NCBI GenBank assembly: GCA_964539975.1
Contig: CAZIKK010000007.1
Coordinates: 41,521-105,520 of the forward strand
From: 38-11 sp964539975
Lineage (GTDB): Bacteria; Bacillota; Clostridia; Tissierellales; Dethiosulfatibacteraceae
Length of the DNA: 64,000 bases
Direction of reading: 5' to 3'
Position numbers and translations under genes: made by a program. Every line of letters begins with the position of its first letter. Within the stretch, counting starts at the first letter, position 1. Shown in pieces: positions 25,499 to 34,350 of the stretch. The notes below the pieces were generated by a model. That model was not told where the DNA came from. It saw only the letters and a program-made list of their open reading frames with translations, and ran no database searches.

Positions 25499-26345
25499 TA
25501 AAAAGAGAGGACCTTGGAGAGAGGTCTGGAGACGGTTAAAGAAGAACAAAATGGCCATGTTTGGTCTTACAGTCATAATAATCTTGGCATTGGTTGCCAT
25601 ATTTGCAGATTATGTGGCACCTTATGGTTTTGATGATCAAAATTTAATGTTAAGGAATCAATTTCCAAGTAGAGAATTCCCGTTTGGAACAGATAATCTA
25701 GGAAGATGCATTTTAAGCCGTGTCATATATGGAAGCAGGGTATCATTAACGGTTGGATTTATTGCTGTGGGAATTGCGTTGGTTGTTGGAGGTTCATTAG
25801 GAGCAATCGCTGCATTTTACGGTGGAAAAACGGATAATATCATTATGAGAGTTGTAGATGTTATTTTGGCAATTCCAGGCATGTTGCTGGCCATTTCTTT
25901 GGCGGCTGCTTTAGGTCCAGGCTTAAGAAATATGATGATTGCAATTGGCGTGGGATCTATCCCCGGCTATGCAAGAATTGTCAGATCAACAGTGATGACA
26001 GTCAAGGAACAAGAGTTTGTTGAAGCGGCAAGATCGGTAGGAGCCAGCGATTTGCGTATAATCATTAGCCATATTCTTCCCAATTCTTTGGCGCCGGTCA
26101 TTGTACAAAGCACATTAGGAGTTGCAGGAGCAATCCTTTCTGCCTCTGCCCTAAGCTTTTTAGGATTGGGTATTCGACCACCAGAGCCGGAATGGGGAGG
26201 CATGTTAGCGAATGCAAGACAGTATATTAGAGATTATTGGCATATGACAACTTTTCCAGGGTTGATGATTGTTATAACTATTTATTCGCTGAACTTATTG
26301 GGTGATGGTTTGAGAGATGCATTAGACCCAAGGCTTAAAAGTTGA
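25479..26345 (+). CDS. dppC: Peptide ABC transporter permease, DppC/OppC type
   Basis: A 288-residue membrane protein with the OppC-type N-terminus (WRRLKKNKMAMFGL) before the first helix, the FPFGTDNLGRCILSRVIYGSR segment, and five to six helices. The EAA loop is EFVEAARSVGASDLRIIISHILPN. The end reads GDGLRDALDPRLKS, a family hallmark. It pairs with the DppB-type permease. The start overlaps that gene by 20 bases and uses AAGGAGG. Confidence 0.95.
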   Translation: MANKLNSKKRGPWREVWRRLKKNKMAMFGLTVIIILALVAIFADYVAPYGFDDQNLMLRNQFPSREFPFGTDNLGRCILSRVIYGSRVSLTVGFIAVGIALVVGGSLGAIAAFYGGKTDNIIMRVVDVILAIPGMLLAISLAAALGPGLRNMMIAIGVGSIPGYARIVRSTVMTVKEQEFVEAARSVGASDLRIIISHILPNSLAPVIVQSTLGVAGAILSASALSFLGLGIRPPEPEWGGMLANARQYIRDYWHMTTFPGLMIVITIYSLNLLGDGLRDALDPRLKS

Positions 26346-26357
26346 TAGGAGGTAGAA

Positions 26358-27350
26358 ATGGACAATAAAGCATTATTGGAAATAAAAGATTTGACAGTCC
26401 ACTACATAACTGAAGATGGTACGGTACCTGCTGTCAACAAGATGGATTTAAGGATTGGAGAAGGAGAGACGCTTGGTTTGGTAGGTGAGACTGGCGCAGG
26501 AAAGACAACCACAGCGTTAAGCGTTATCAAATTGATCCCAGACCCACCAGGTAAAATCGTATCAGGCGAAGTTTTGTTCAAAGGGGAGAATCTTCTCAAG
26601 AAGAGCAAAAAAGCCATTAGAAAAGTCAGAGGGGGCAACATCTCTATGATTTTTCAAGACCCAATGACATCATTGAACCCCGTATTGACAGTTGGGGATC
26701 AGATCTCTGAGGTCATTCGATTGCATGACAAAATATCTAGGCCAAAAGCCATTCTGAAAGCGCAGGAAATGTTGAAATTAGTTGGCATTCCTCCAGATAG
26801 ATTCATGGAGTACCCTCATCAATTCTCAGGAGGCATGAGGCAAAGAGTAGGGATTGCCATTGCTTTAGCTTGTAATCCAAACCTACTGATTGCAGATGAA
26901 CCAACGACGGCATTAGATGTTACAATCCAAGCACAAGTACTGGATTTGATGAAAAAACTAAAGAACGAATTGAAGACCTCAATGTTATTGATCACTCATG
27001 ATTTGGGAGTCGTATCAGAAGTTTGCGATAACGTTGCGATTATGTACGCCGGAGAAATCGTTGAATATGGAACATTGAAAGATATTTTTGATCGAACAGC
27101 TCATCCGTATACAAAAGGACTTTTTGGATCGATACCAGATCTTTATGATGAAAGCACAAGATTAAACCCTATAAGAGGCTTGACGCCAGATCCGTACAAT
27201 TTACCGGCAGGCTGCACATTTGCACCCAGATGTCCAAACTGGACAGAACTCTGTGACGTGAAAAGGCCTGATTTAGTTAAAATTGGTGAAAAACACCAAG
27301 TGAAGTGTGTCATGTTCCAGTCAATAGAGGAGGAGGGTGACAATGACTAA
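26358..27350 (+). CDS. dppD: Peptide ABC transporter ATPase, DppD/OppD type
   Basis: A 330-residue ABC ATPase with Walker A GETGAGKTT, Q-loop IFQDPMTSLNPV, signature FSGGMRQRVGIA, Walker B LLIADEPTTALD and switch His in LLITHDLGV. The C-terminal extension has the oligopeptide-transporter cysteine cluster, CTFAPRCPNWTELC plus a later Cys, which binds an iron-sulfur cluster in some relatives. It powers import together with the DppF-type ATPase encoded next, whose start overlaps by 8 bases. ATG after TAGGAGG. Confidence 0.95.
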   Translation: MDNKALLEIKDLTVHYITEDGTVPAVNKMDLRIGEGETLGLVGETGAGKTTTALSVIKLIPDPPGKIVSGEVLFKGENLLKKSKKAIRKVRGGNISMIFQDPMTSLNPVLTVGDQISEVIRLHDKISRPKAILKAQEMLKLVGIPPDRFMEYPHQFSGGMRQRVGIAIALACNPNLLIADEPTTALDVTIQAQVLDLMKKLKNELKTSMLLITHDLGVVSEVCDNVAIMYAGEIVEYGTLKDIFDRTAHPYTKGLFGSIPDLYDESTRLNPIRGLTPDPYNLPAGCTFAPRCPNWTELCDVKRPDLVKIGEKHQVKCVMFQSIEEEGDND

Positions 27351-28302
27351 ACCATTATTGGAAGCAAAAAATCTTAAGAAGTACTTCAAAACACCTAAGG
27401 GAATGCTCCATGCAGTTGATGATGTCAGCTTGGTGATAGACAAGGGCAGAACCTTGGGGGTAGTTGGAGAATCAGGTTGTGGCAAATCCACTCTAGGAAG
27501 ACTGGTATTGCATTTGGTCGAATTGACAGATGGAGAGTTGTACTTTGAAGGAGAAGATATTACAGATGCAAAAGGAAAACAATTAAAAAGTCTGAGAAGA
27601 GACATGCAAATGATTTTTCAAGATCCTTTTTCATCGTTAGATCCTCGAAAGTCAGTTAGACAGATTATTGCTGAACCTTTAGAAGTATACAATGAATTTG
27701 ATTCAAGGAAAGAGACAAACAAAAGGGTTCGACAGTTGATGGAGATTGTTGGTTTGGCTGAAAGGCTGGAAAACACATATCCTCATGAATTGGATGGAGG
27801 TCGTAGACAGCGAATAGGGGTGGCAAGAGCGCTTGCACTTAATCCCAAATTTATTGTATGCGATGAACCTGTGTCGTCATTGGATGTTTCCATTCAAGCA
27901 CAGATTCTTAACTTGATGCAAGATCTGCAAGTAGAGATGGATTTAACCTATATGTTCATTAGTCATGATTTATCTGTAGTGAAGCACATATCAGATGATA
28001 TCTGCGTGATGTATCTAGGTCAAATGGTTGAATTGACAACATCCAAGCAGTTGTTTAAAAACCCATTGCATCCATACACGCAAGCATTGTTATCTGCAAT
28101 TCCTATCGCGAAATTAGATAAGGGAGATCAGAATAGGATTATATTAAAAGGAGAAATTTCTTCTCCCATCAATCCCAAACCAGGATGTAGATTTGCACCA
28201 AGATGTCTATATGCCATGGATAAATGTTTTGAGGTTGAACCTGAAAAAATCGAAACAGAGCCTAATCATCAAGTGGCCTGTCACTATGTAAACGACAAAT
28301 AG
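27343..28302 (+). CDS. dppF: Peptide ABC transporter ATPase, DppF/OppF type
   Basis: A 319-residue ABC ATPase with Walker A GESGCGKST, Q-loop IFQDPFSSLDPR, Walker B IVCDEPVSSLDVS and switch His in FISHDLSV. The signature region reads ELDGGRRQRIGVARAL, so the LSGGQ motif is DGGRR; this variant is known in some peptide-transporter ATPases. The C-terminus has the Cys cluster CRFAPRCLYAMDKC. The ATG at 27343 was chosen over a GTG six bases upstream because of GAGGAGGAGG placement. It is the last gene of the operon; a strong terminator begins nine bases after its stop. Confidence 0.95.
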   Translation: MTKPLLEAKNLKKYFKTPKGMLHAVDDVSLVIDKGRTLGVVGESGCGKSTLGRLVLHLVELTDGELYFEGEDITDAKGKQLKSLRRDMQMIFQDPFSSLDPRKSVRQIIAEPLEVYNEFDSRKETNKRVRQLMEIVGLAERLENTYPHELDGGRRQRIGVARALALNPKFIVCDEPVSSLDVSIQAQILNLMQDLQVEMDLTYMFISHDLSVVKHISDDICVMYLGQMVELTTSKQLFKNPLHPYTQALLSAIPIAKLDKGDQNRIILKGEISSPINPKPGCRFAPRCLYAMDKCFEVEPEKIETEPNHQVACHYVNDK

Positions 28303-28310
28303 AAAACGGG

Positions 28311-28341
28311 CACTCCATTATCAAATGGAGTGTTTTGTTTT
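28311..28341 (+). terminator. Intrinsic terminator ending the peptide operon
   Basis: CACTCCATT (28311-28319), loop ATCA, AATGGAGTG (28324-28332), then TTTTGTTTT. It lies right after the DppF-type gene. Confidence 0.92.
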
Positions 28342-28406
28342 ATCTTAACCAAAGATGTGGTAAAATGAAATGAAATCTCAAATGGTTTAAATGACAGGAG
28401 TTGTAA

Positions 28407-29462
28407 ATGAAGATGCAGGAAAATTTGCTGGATTGGTACCGAATCAACCATAGAAAGCTTCCGTTTAGAGAGAGTCATGACCCATACAGGATATGGGTAT
28501 CAGAAATAATGCTTCAGCAAACTCAGATGGACACGGTTGTTCCGTATTTCATCCGGTTCATGGAGAGTTTTCCAGATGTATTTGCTCTAGCTCAGGCCGA
28601 TGAAGAAATGGTTTTTAAAGCTTGGGAAGGGCTAGGGTATTATTCAAGGGCTAAAAACTTACAAAAAGGCGCAAAGATGATGGTTGATATTTATGAGGGG
28701 CAATTTCCTACAGAGTATAAAAAAGTGCTCGAAATTCCCGGGATAGGCCCCTATACGGCTGGCGCAATTATGAGCATAGCATTCAACAAAAAATACCCAG
28801 CGATAGATGGGAATGTTATGCGTGTCATTTCAAGAGTATGCCTTATACATGAAGACATCGGAAAACCTAAAACCCGAAAAACATTTGAGGAAGTGGTTGC
28901 CAACCTTATTCCTGAAAATGCGAGAGATTTTAATCAAGCATTGATGGAACTAGGCGCATTGGTATGTACGCCGACAAATCCAAAGTGCACCAGATGTCCA
29001 ATACAGGTAGACTGTAGAGCTTTCCATGAAGGGAAAACACATGAACTACCTGTCAAATCAAATAGAATCAAAAAGCAAAAAGAGGAAATTGCCGTGGTGA
29101 TTATCCGTAAAAACAATCAAATCCTACTCGTAAAAGCGATAGAAGGTCTATTGGCAGGCTTATGGAGCTTTCCATCAGAAAAAGGAAAAAGCAAAGAGGA
29201 AGCTAAAAACCGTTTAATAGAAGAGTTGGATCGATCTCATGGCATCAAGATTGAAGGAATAGTTGAAAGAGGAACAGAAAAACATATTTTCACTCACAAA
29301 ACGTGGAGAATGACGGTATATCAGTGCCAACAGTCCATGAGTCAAGAAGACAGAGTAAAAAACAAGGGATTAAACAATTTTTCGGAATGGGTGAATGAAG
29401 ATGAAGTTTCTCACTATGCCATGTCGACAGCCTTCAAGAAGGTATTAAAATATTTGGATTAA
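28407..29462 (+). CDS. mutY: A/G-specific adenine DNA glycosylase
   Basis: A 351-residue base-excision enzyme that removes adenine opposite 8-oxoguanine. It has the catalytic Glu region SEIMLQQTQMD, the helix-hairpin-helix EIPGIGPYTAGAI, the catalytic Asp in AIDGNVMRV and the four-cysteine iron-sulfur loop in CTPTNPKCTRCPIQVDC (spacing 6, 2, 5). The C-terminal NUDIX-like domain (about 225-350) with LLAGLWSFPSEKG and HIFTHKTWRM recognises 8-oxoguanine. The ATG is preceded by ACAGGAG. It is followed ten bases later by the AlaX-type gene, so the two may be co-transcribed. Confidence 0.96.
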   Translation: MKMQENLLDWYRINHRKLPFRESHDPYRIWVSEIMLQQTQMDTVVPYFIRFMESFPDVFALAQADEEMVFKAWEGLGYYSRAKNLQKGAKMMVDIYEGQFPTEYKKVLEIPGIGPYTAGAIMSIAFNKKYPAIDGNVMRVISRVCLIHEDIGKPKTRKTFEEVVANLIPENARDFNQALMELGALVCTPTNPKCTRCPIQVDCRAFHEGKTHELPVKSNRIKKQKEEIAVVIIRKNNQILLVKAIEGLLAGLWSFPSEKGKSKEEAKNRLIEELDRSHGIKIEGIVERGTEKHIFTHKTWRMTVYQCQQSMSQEDRVKNKGLNNFSEWVNEDEVSHYAMSTAFKKVLKYLD

Positions 29463-29471
29463 GGAGATTTT

Positions 29472-30656
29472 ATGACGATTAGATTGTATGAGAAAGATGT
29501 ATATTTAAGAGAAACGACCTGCAATATTATAGAAAGAATAGAGAATGGCGACAAAAAGTTGTTGGTTCTTGATAAGACAATCTTTTTCCCAGAAGGTGGC
29601 GGACAGCCTTCAGATACAGGATTCATAGGCAACAGCTCAGTAAGTCATGTTTTCGAAGAGGATAACATTATTTATCATCAAGTTGAAAAAATGCCAATTG
29701 GTCAAGATCAGATATGCACCATTGACTGGGATCGTCGATTTGATTTTATGCAACAACATTGCGGAGAGCACATTTTGTCAGGTGTTGTTCTCGATTTGTA
29801 CGGGTATGCGAATAAAGGCTTTCATTTGGGGGAGGAGTATGTCACCGCAGATTTTGATGGAGAAATTTTTGACGAAGCAAAGATTGACTTTATAGAAGAA
29901 CAATGCAACAAAGCCATATATGAAAATCGGCCAGTGGTTACAGATGTTTTAGATTCGACAGTAAAAGCCATACAATACAAACCAAGAAAAACACCGGAGC
30001 TAGATGAAGCATTGAAAGTGGTTTATATAGATGGGATTGACAGTGTGGCTTGTTGTGGGACCCACCCAGCTATGACTGGTGAAGTTGGATTGTTGAAGAT
30101 CATGAAAACGCAAAGATACAAAGGAATGACAAGAGTCTTCTTTAAATGCGGGAAGCGTGCAAGGACAACTTTTAATGAAGAGCACAAAGTCATAAAAGAG
30201 TTAGGAGAAAAATACTCATCGGATTTGGTTCATTTAGTCCATCGAATCAGTCGAGAAAGTGATTGGTTAATAGAAACAAAAAAACAGCTTCAAGATTGCA
30301 TGAATGAGCGAATTGACGAAGAAATCAAAGACATCCTTAATGACAACCCGGTGGGTATAGTAGTTTTGAGTTATGAAGGTTTTAAAGGGAAAGTGATGGA
30401 TAGTATTGTGAAAAAGTTGATTAATCAAAAATCTCTCATTGTATTGGCAACATCACGTGAAGAGAAAAGATTGATATTGGCTCATGATGGGAGTTATGGA
30501 CAAAATTGTGGAGGGTTGTTGAAGGTTCTATTGACAAGCATGAACGGGAAAGGGGGAGGTGGACCCAAATGGGCCCATGCCACTTTTCAAAGCGACGATG
30601 ATCTCATTCAAGCAAGGCATCGGATGGAAGAGTTGATAGAAGAGAAAATGGAATGA
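29472..30656 (+). CDS. AlaX-type alanyl-tRNA editing protein with DHHA1 domain
   Basis: A 394-residue free-standing editing protein related to the AlaRS editing half. Residues 1-90 carry the FFPEGGGQPSDTG segment, the editing core has zinc ligands in QQHCGEHIL (HxxxH) and CCGTHPAMTGEVG (CxxxH), and the C-terminus (about 300-394) is a DHHA1-like nucleic-acid-binding domain ending in a GGGGPKWAHATF glycine loop. It hydrolyses Ser-tRNA-Ala or related mischarged tRNAs in the cytosol. ATG after AAGGAG. Its last 53 bases overlap, tail to tail, the RluA gene on the opposite strand. Confidence 0.92.
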   Translation: MTIRLYEKDVYLRETTCNIIERIENGDKKLLVLDKTIFFPEGGGQPSDTGFIGNSSVSHVFEEDNIIYHQVEKMPIGQDQICTIDWDRRFDFMQQHCGEHILSGVVLDLYGYANKGFHLGEEYVTADFDGEIFDEAKIDFIEEQCNKAIYENRPVVTDVLDSTVKAIQYKPRKTPELDEALKVVYIDGIDSVACCGTHPAMTGEVGLLKIMKTQRYKGMTRVFFKCGKRARTTFNEEHKVIKELGEKYSSDLVHLVHRISRESDWLIETKKQLQDCMNERIDEEIKDILNDNPVGIVVLSYEGFKGKVMDSIVKKLINQKSLIVLATSREEKRLILAHDGSYGQNCGGLLKVLLTSMNGKGGGGPKWAHATFQSDDDLIQARHRMEELIEEKME

Positions 30657-31323
30657 CATTGTAAGGAAGGACATGATAATTGACTGGCCGTTTTGAATGG
30701 GGGTGGACAAACGAAAGCCCACAGGCCCAAAGAGCAATTTGCGTCCAGCTTTTTTGTTTAACAAACGTTTTATTATATTTATTGTCTCCCCAAATAGCAC
30801 AACCAGCATGTGATAATTGGACTCTTATTTGATGGTGTCTTCCTGTCTCAAGCTCAATTTCCACTAAAGCAAGGGGTCCAAATTCGGAATATTCTAATGA
30901 GGAATGCGTCTTGTAAGTGAGGACGGCTCTTTTTCCTTGTTGATGCTCAGAAGAAACGACTTTGGATAAGTTGATGGTGGATAGACGCTTCAGATGATTT
31001 TCAAGCTTGCCATTGGATGGAGAAAGAATCCCACAGGTGACAGCCAAGTAGCGTTTTTTGAAACTTCTTTCTTGGATTTGCTTGGATAAACTTGCTGCGG
31101 CTGGTTTTGTTTTGGCAAACACCATCAAACCGCCAACAGGCCGATCTAAACGGTGGACAATGCTTAGATATTTGTTTGGATTTTCTGGATTTGCCTTGTC
31201 AAGGTATGCTTTGAGCACACTGAGCATGTCCGGGTCTCCAGAAGGATCGCTTTGTGAAGGAACTTTTGGAGGTTTGACACAGACAATGATATGGGGATCT
31301 TCATGTATGATTTCGACTTTCAA
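30604..31323 (-). CDS. RluA-family pseudouridine synthase
   Basis: A 239-residue synthase without an S4 domain. The catalytic Asp sits in VHRLDRPVGGLMVFAK; other family segments are KRYLAVTCG, ALVEIELETGRHHQIR and HAGCAIWGD. It isomerises uridine in rRNA or tRNA; the target cannot be told. The start is taken as TTG at 31323, eight bases after GAGGAG; an ATG six bases upstream is only two bases from that site. It lies 42 bases after the PhzF gene on the same strand and probably shares its transcript. Its 3' end overlaps the AlaX-type gene by 53 bases. Confidence 0.9.
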   Translation of the reverse strand: MKVEIIHEDPHIIVCVKPPKVPSQSDPSGDPDMLSVLKAYLDKANPENPNKYLSIVHRLDRPVGGLMVFAKTKPAAASLSKQIQERSFKKRYLAVTCGILSPSNGKLENHLKRLSTINLSKVVSSEHQQGKRAVLTYKTHSSLEYSEFGPLALVEIELETGRHHQIRVQLSHAGCAIWGDNKYNKTFVKQKSWTQIALWACGLSFVHPHSKRPVNYHVLPYNVIPFSLLSTLPSDALLE

Positions 31324-31365
31324 TAGCATCTCTCCTCAATGAGTATTATTAGGGGTAAAAAATCA

Positions 31366-32238
31366 TTAGTCCGAAACAAGCACAGTATTAATGGTTTTGC
31401 AATAACCACCCACCCAAATAGCCCATGAAGATAGTTTTCTCTCAGAGATTGCGGTTATAGCGCTTAGATTTCCCATCAATTCTCCTTGCAATATTTGTTT
31501 TTCTAAACAATCAAGATCAGGGAAGATATGGTGATGCAAATAAGCAATTAAAGCACCGTTTGAAGTGCCAGTAGCGGATTCTTCATCAATCCCATATAAG
31601 GGTGCGAAGTTCCTAGCGTATATTTGTGTGCCTTCAATCGCAAAAGCATGAACGCCAACAACATTGACCAAGCTGGAAAAAGAAGCCAGTGCCTTGAAAT
31701 CAATGGTAAGGCTATTGAGTAGGTCTCGGTTTTTCACAGGGAGTAAGATGTCTTCAAGACCAGTAGACCAAATCTCAATAGGCAAGTTTTCTGAAGTGGG
31801 ATGAGAATCTTCAATTCCCATGATTTTCTTAAGTGTTTTTTGATCCATTAATGAAAGAGAACGATTTTTTGGTGAAGGTTGGGACATGATCAGTTTTAAA
31901 CCAAGTGCATCTCGGGTTCCTTTTATGGTTAATAGCCCAGCTGCCGTGTCTTGATAAGCACAGGTCACATCTGCTCGTTGTTCACTGAGCAGGTGAAAGA
32001 CGGCAAGTGTGGCATGTCCGCATAATGGGACTTCTTCGGTTGGGGTGAAAAACCTGACAGAATAAGTTTGTGTATCATCAGATTTTGAAACAAAAGCTGT
32101 TTCAGACAACGCCATTTTTTTGGCAATAGATTGCATTTTCTTACTAGACATCCCATTTTTTGGGAGGAATAGCACACCAGCCGGATTCCCGCCTGTGCCT
32201 GACACAACAAAACTATTTACAATAGATACCTGATACAT
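31366..32238 (-). CDS. PhzF-family isomerase-like protein
   Basis: A 290-residue member of the PhzF/diaminopimelate-epimerase fold, two similar halves with hot-dog-like barrels. Marks are the N-terminal GGNPAGVLFLP, the catalytic Glu in ALSETAFV, PLCGHATLAVFHLL, and in the second half the glycine loop ESATGTSNGAL. PhzF itself isomerises a phenazine precursor, but most relatives have unknown substrates and there are no phenazine genes here. The ATG at 32238 follows TAGGAGGTG; an in-frame ATG six codons upstream was rejected. It heads a minus-strand pair with rluA and is divergent from the GNAT gene. Confidence 0.9.
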   Translation of the reverse strand: MYQVSIVNSFVVSGTGGNPAGVLFLPKNGMSSKKMQSIAKKMALSETAFVSKSDDTQTYSVRFFTPTEEVPLCGHATLAVFHLLSEQRADVTCAYQDTAAGLLTIKGTRDALGLKLIMSQPSPKNRSLSLMDQKTLKKIMGIEDSHPTSENLPIEIWSTGLEDILLPVKNRDLLNSLTIDFKALASFSSLVNVVGVHAFAIEGTQIYARNFAPLYGIDEESATGTSNGALIAYLHHHIFPDLDCLEKQILQGELMGNLSAITAISERKLSSWAIWVGGYCKTINTVLVSD

Positions 32239-32327
32239 AGCACCTCCTAGTGACATAGAATGGTTTTGCCTATATAATCTAGTATAACATGTTTCTTAGT
32301 ATCTATTAAGCGATATCGGAGGAAAGA

Positions 32328-32849
32328 ATGAGTGTTTTCATAAGAGAAATGAGACCTAAAGATTGGGAACAAGTACGGCTCATTTATCAACAGGGTATGG
32401 ATACAGATATAGCGACATTTGAAACAAAAACGACAAGCTGGGAAGATTGGGACAACGGCCACATAAAAGCAGGGAGAATAGTTGCGGAAATGAATGATGA
32501 AATTGTTGGATGGGCAGCGTTGTCTCAGGTCTCCAAAAGAGCTGTTTACTCAGGGGTAATGGAAGTAAGTCTGTATATTAAGGAAAGCTTTCAAAGAATG
32601 GGGATAGGAAAAAAACTGCTAGAATCCTTGATTGATATTTCTGAGAAAGAGAAGATATGGACGCTTCAATCAGGAATCTTCAGAGAGAATGTCGCCAGTC
32701 AAAACCTTCACAAAAGGTGTGGATTTAGAAAGGTGGGAATTAGAGAGAAAATCGGGAATAGAGGAGATGGTGTTTGGCGTGACATTGTCTTGATGGAAAG
32801 ACGAAGTCCTGTAGTGGGGCTGAATAACCAGAAGGATAAATCGATGTAA
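32328..32849 (+). CDS. GNAT-family N-acetyltransferase (phosphinothricin-acetyltransferase-like)
   Basis: A 173-residue acetyltransferase. The N-terminal strand FIREMRPKDWEQVRLIYQQG and DIATFETK resemble the Pat/YncA group acting on amino acids or small amines. The acetyl-CoA loop is FQRMGIGKKLL, and the last motif is NVASQNLHKRCGFRKVGIREK. The C-terminal 20 residues are poorly conserved and polar. ATG after TCGGAGGAAA. Transcribed alone, divergent from the PhzF gene. Substrate unknown; methionine sulfone or phosphinothricin-type acetylation is the family precedent. Confidence 0.88.
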   Translation: MSVFIREMRPKDWEQVRLIYQQGMDTDIATFETKTTSWEDWDNGHIKAGRIVAEMNDEIVGWAALSQVSKRAVYSGVMEVSLYIKESFQRMGIGKKLLESLIDISEKEKIWTLQSGIFRENVASQNLHKRCGFRKVGIREKIGNRGDGVWRDIVLMERRSPVVGLNNQKDKSM

Positions 32850-32907
32850 CAAACCGATAAGCATTCTTTATGATTGAAATGGATTCATAGTACACAAGAT
32901 TTATCAA

Positions 32908-32921
32908 TTATTGTACAATAA
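32908..32921. promoter_or_regulatory. 14-bp palindrome before the MerR-type gene, candidate operator
   Basis: TTATTGTACAATAA is a perfect palindrome 32 bases before the MerR-family start. TTGTAC inside it could be a -35 box, with TATTTT 17 bases on. Autoregulation by the MerR protein is inferred. Confidence 0.5.
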
Positions 32922-32952
32922 CTGATAACAAGCTATTTTACTGGGAGAGATT

Positions 32953-34179
32953 ATGAAAATCAGTCGTTTCGCAGAAAAACATGGGATAACATCGGACACC
33001 GTCCGATATTACATGGAAAGGGGACTTCTTGTCACTAAAAAATCTGGTGGACAATATCATTTTGCTAAGAGTGACTCCGAAGACCTACAAAGGATTATTG
33101 AACTGAAAAGGTTGGAATTTTCATTGTCGGAAATACAAAAAATTCTAACCTTTCAAAGATTGACAGGTGCTAAGTCTGAAGAATTTAGAAAATTTTATTT
33201 GGATTTGCTTGAAGAGAAGAAAAAATTGGTTCATGAAAAACATTTAAAATATAAAGAGTTAGATGTCTTTCTGAAAAAAAGAATCGAAATCATGAATAAA
33301 GAAAAACAAAAATGCGGAAAAAATCTAGGGTTGCCTATTCAAGCTCTAGAAATACTGGCATGTCCAAGATGTGGAGACGCATTAAATATTTCATCAGGAT
33401 CTATAAGTGATGATATGATTATTTCAGGTCATATTTTATGTCAATGTGGTTTTGATGCAGAGATAGAACAGGGTATTTATAGAGAAAACAAAGCAAACAG
33501 GAAAAAAATGCTCCATGGACAACCGATCCCAACAAAAGAAGCGTATCTTGCTGCCTCATCATCTAACTACATTAATTTTTTGTACCAAGGAATGACTTTA
33601 ATGATTGATAGAATGGATCAATATATTGCGTCATCGAAGTATATATTAGAGCTTGAAAGTTGTGTTGGTTTTTTCTTGATGCAGTATATCGACCATCTAC
33701 CACCTGATAAGACCTATATATTAGTGGATTACGACATAGATCGGATTATTAAGCTGAAGCATGATCTTGAAAGATACTATGAGCATAAAAACTATTTGTT
33801 TTTATGCTGTGAGTATAATGACTTGCCGATAAAGAAAGCAAGCGTGGATATCGGTCTTGAGTTTTGCATGAATCGAACATATAACGAAAACTTAGACAAA
33901 GATTTGTTTAGTCATCTCATGTCATTTATTAGACAAGATGGTGTGCTGATTTCATCCAATTTATGTTTGGTGGATGATTGGACTCAAGATTTCAATCAGA
34001 CAAAGACAAATAACGAATTTTTAAAAAAAGACTCTATTTTACAAAATATGAAACAAGAAGGAATGGAGATTTTAGATATAGCTAAGGTAGGGCCTGTGGT
34101 TGAAGATAATCCTTACAATGGTGACTTGAACGGGAAAGAAGTATTTCAAGCTATAATTACGAGTGAAAAAAGAAAGTAG
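32953..34179 (+). CDS. MerR-family regulator fused to a zinc-ribbon and methyltransferase-like domain
   Basis: A 408-residue protein. Residues 1-70 are a MerR winged helix (ISRFAEKHGITSDTVRYYMERG), followed by a coiled-coil dimerisation helix (about 75-120). Cysteines in ACPRCGDAL and LCQCGFDAE (about 135-170) look like a zinc ribbon. The remaining 230 residues follow a class I SAM-methyltransferase order: YILELESCVGFFLMQYID where motif I would be, YILVDYDIDRI as motif II, and CEYNDLPIKKASVDIGLEF as motif IV. Motif I lacks the usual glycines, so SAM binding or catalysis is doubtful and the domain may be a ligand sensor. The gene is monocistronic between a GNAT gene and a terminator. Targets are unknown. 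Confidence 0.78.
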   Translation: MKISRFAEKHGITSDTVRYYMERGLLVTKKSGGQYHFAKSDSEDLQRIIELKRLEFSLSEIQKILTFQRLTGAKSEEFRKFYLDLLEEKKKLVHEKHLKYKELDVFLKKRIEIMNKEKQKCGKNLGLPIQALEILACPRCGDALNISSGSISDDMIISGHILCQCGFDAEIEQGIYRENKANRKKMLHGQPIPTKEAYLAASSSNYINFLYQGMTLMIDRMDQYIASSKYILELESCVGFFLMQYIDHLPPDKTYILVDYDIDRIIKLKHDLERYYEHKNYLFLCCEYNDLPIKKASVDIGLEFCMNRTYNENLDKDLFSHLMSFIRQDGVLISSNLCLVDDWTQDFNQTKTNNEFLKKDSILQNMKQEGMEILDIAKVGPVVEDNPYNGDLNGKEVFQAIITSEKRK

Positions 34180-34223
34180 AATAGATAAAAAAGATGGAGT
34201 TGGCTCCATCTTTTTTATCTATT
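34180..34223. terminator. Strong bidirectional terminator after the MerR-type gene
   Basis: A 20-bp perfect stem, AATAGATAAAAAAGATGGAG (34180-34199) with its exact complement at 34204-34223 and a TTGG loop. The stem carries A6 and T6 tracts, so it can stop transcription both ways. Confidence 0.92.
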
Positions 34224-34249
34224 GAGTTGTTTTTTTGATAAAAACAAGG

Positions 34250-34278
34250 TTGACAAGGGGGATGCTCCACAATATAAA
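34250..34278 (+). promoter_or_regulatory. Strong promoter of the flavoprotein reductase gene
   Basis: Consensus TTGACA (34250-34255), 17 bases, TATAAA (34273-34278). The transcript start is expected about 65 bases before the start codon. Confidence 0.8.
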
Positions 34279-34350
34279 ATGCTTGTGTAGAGATGTTTGT
34301 GATTTAACAAACTAATATTGCTACATAATCATTTAAATGGAGGATCGTAC

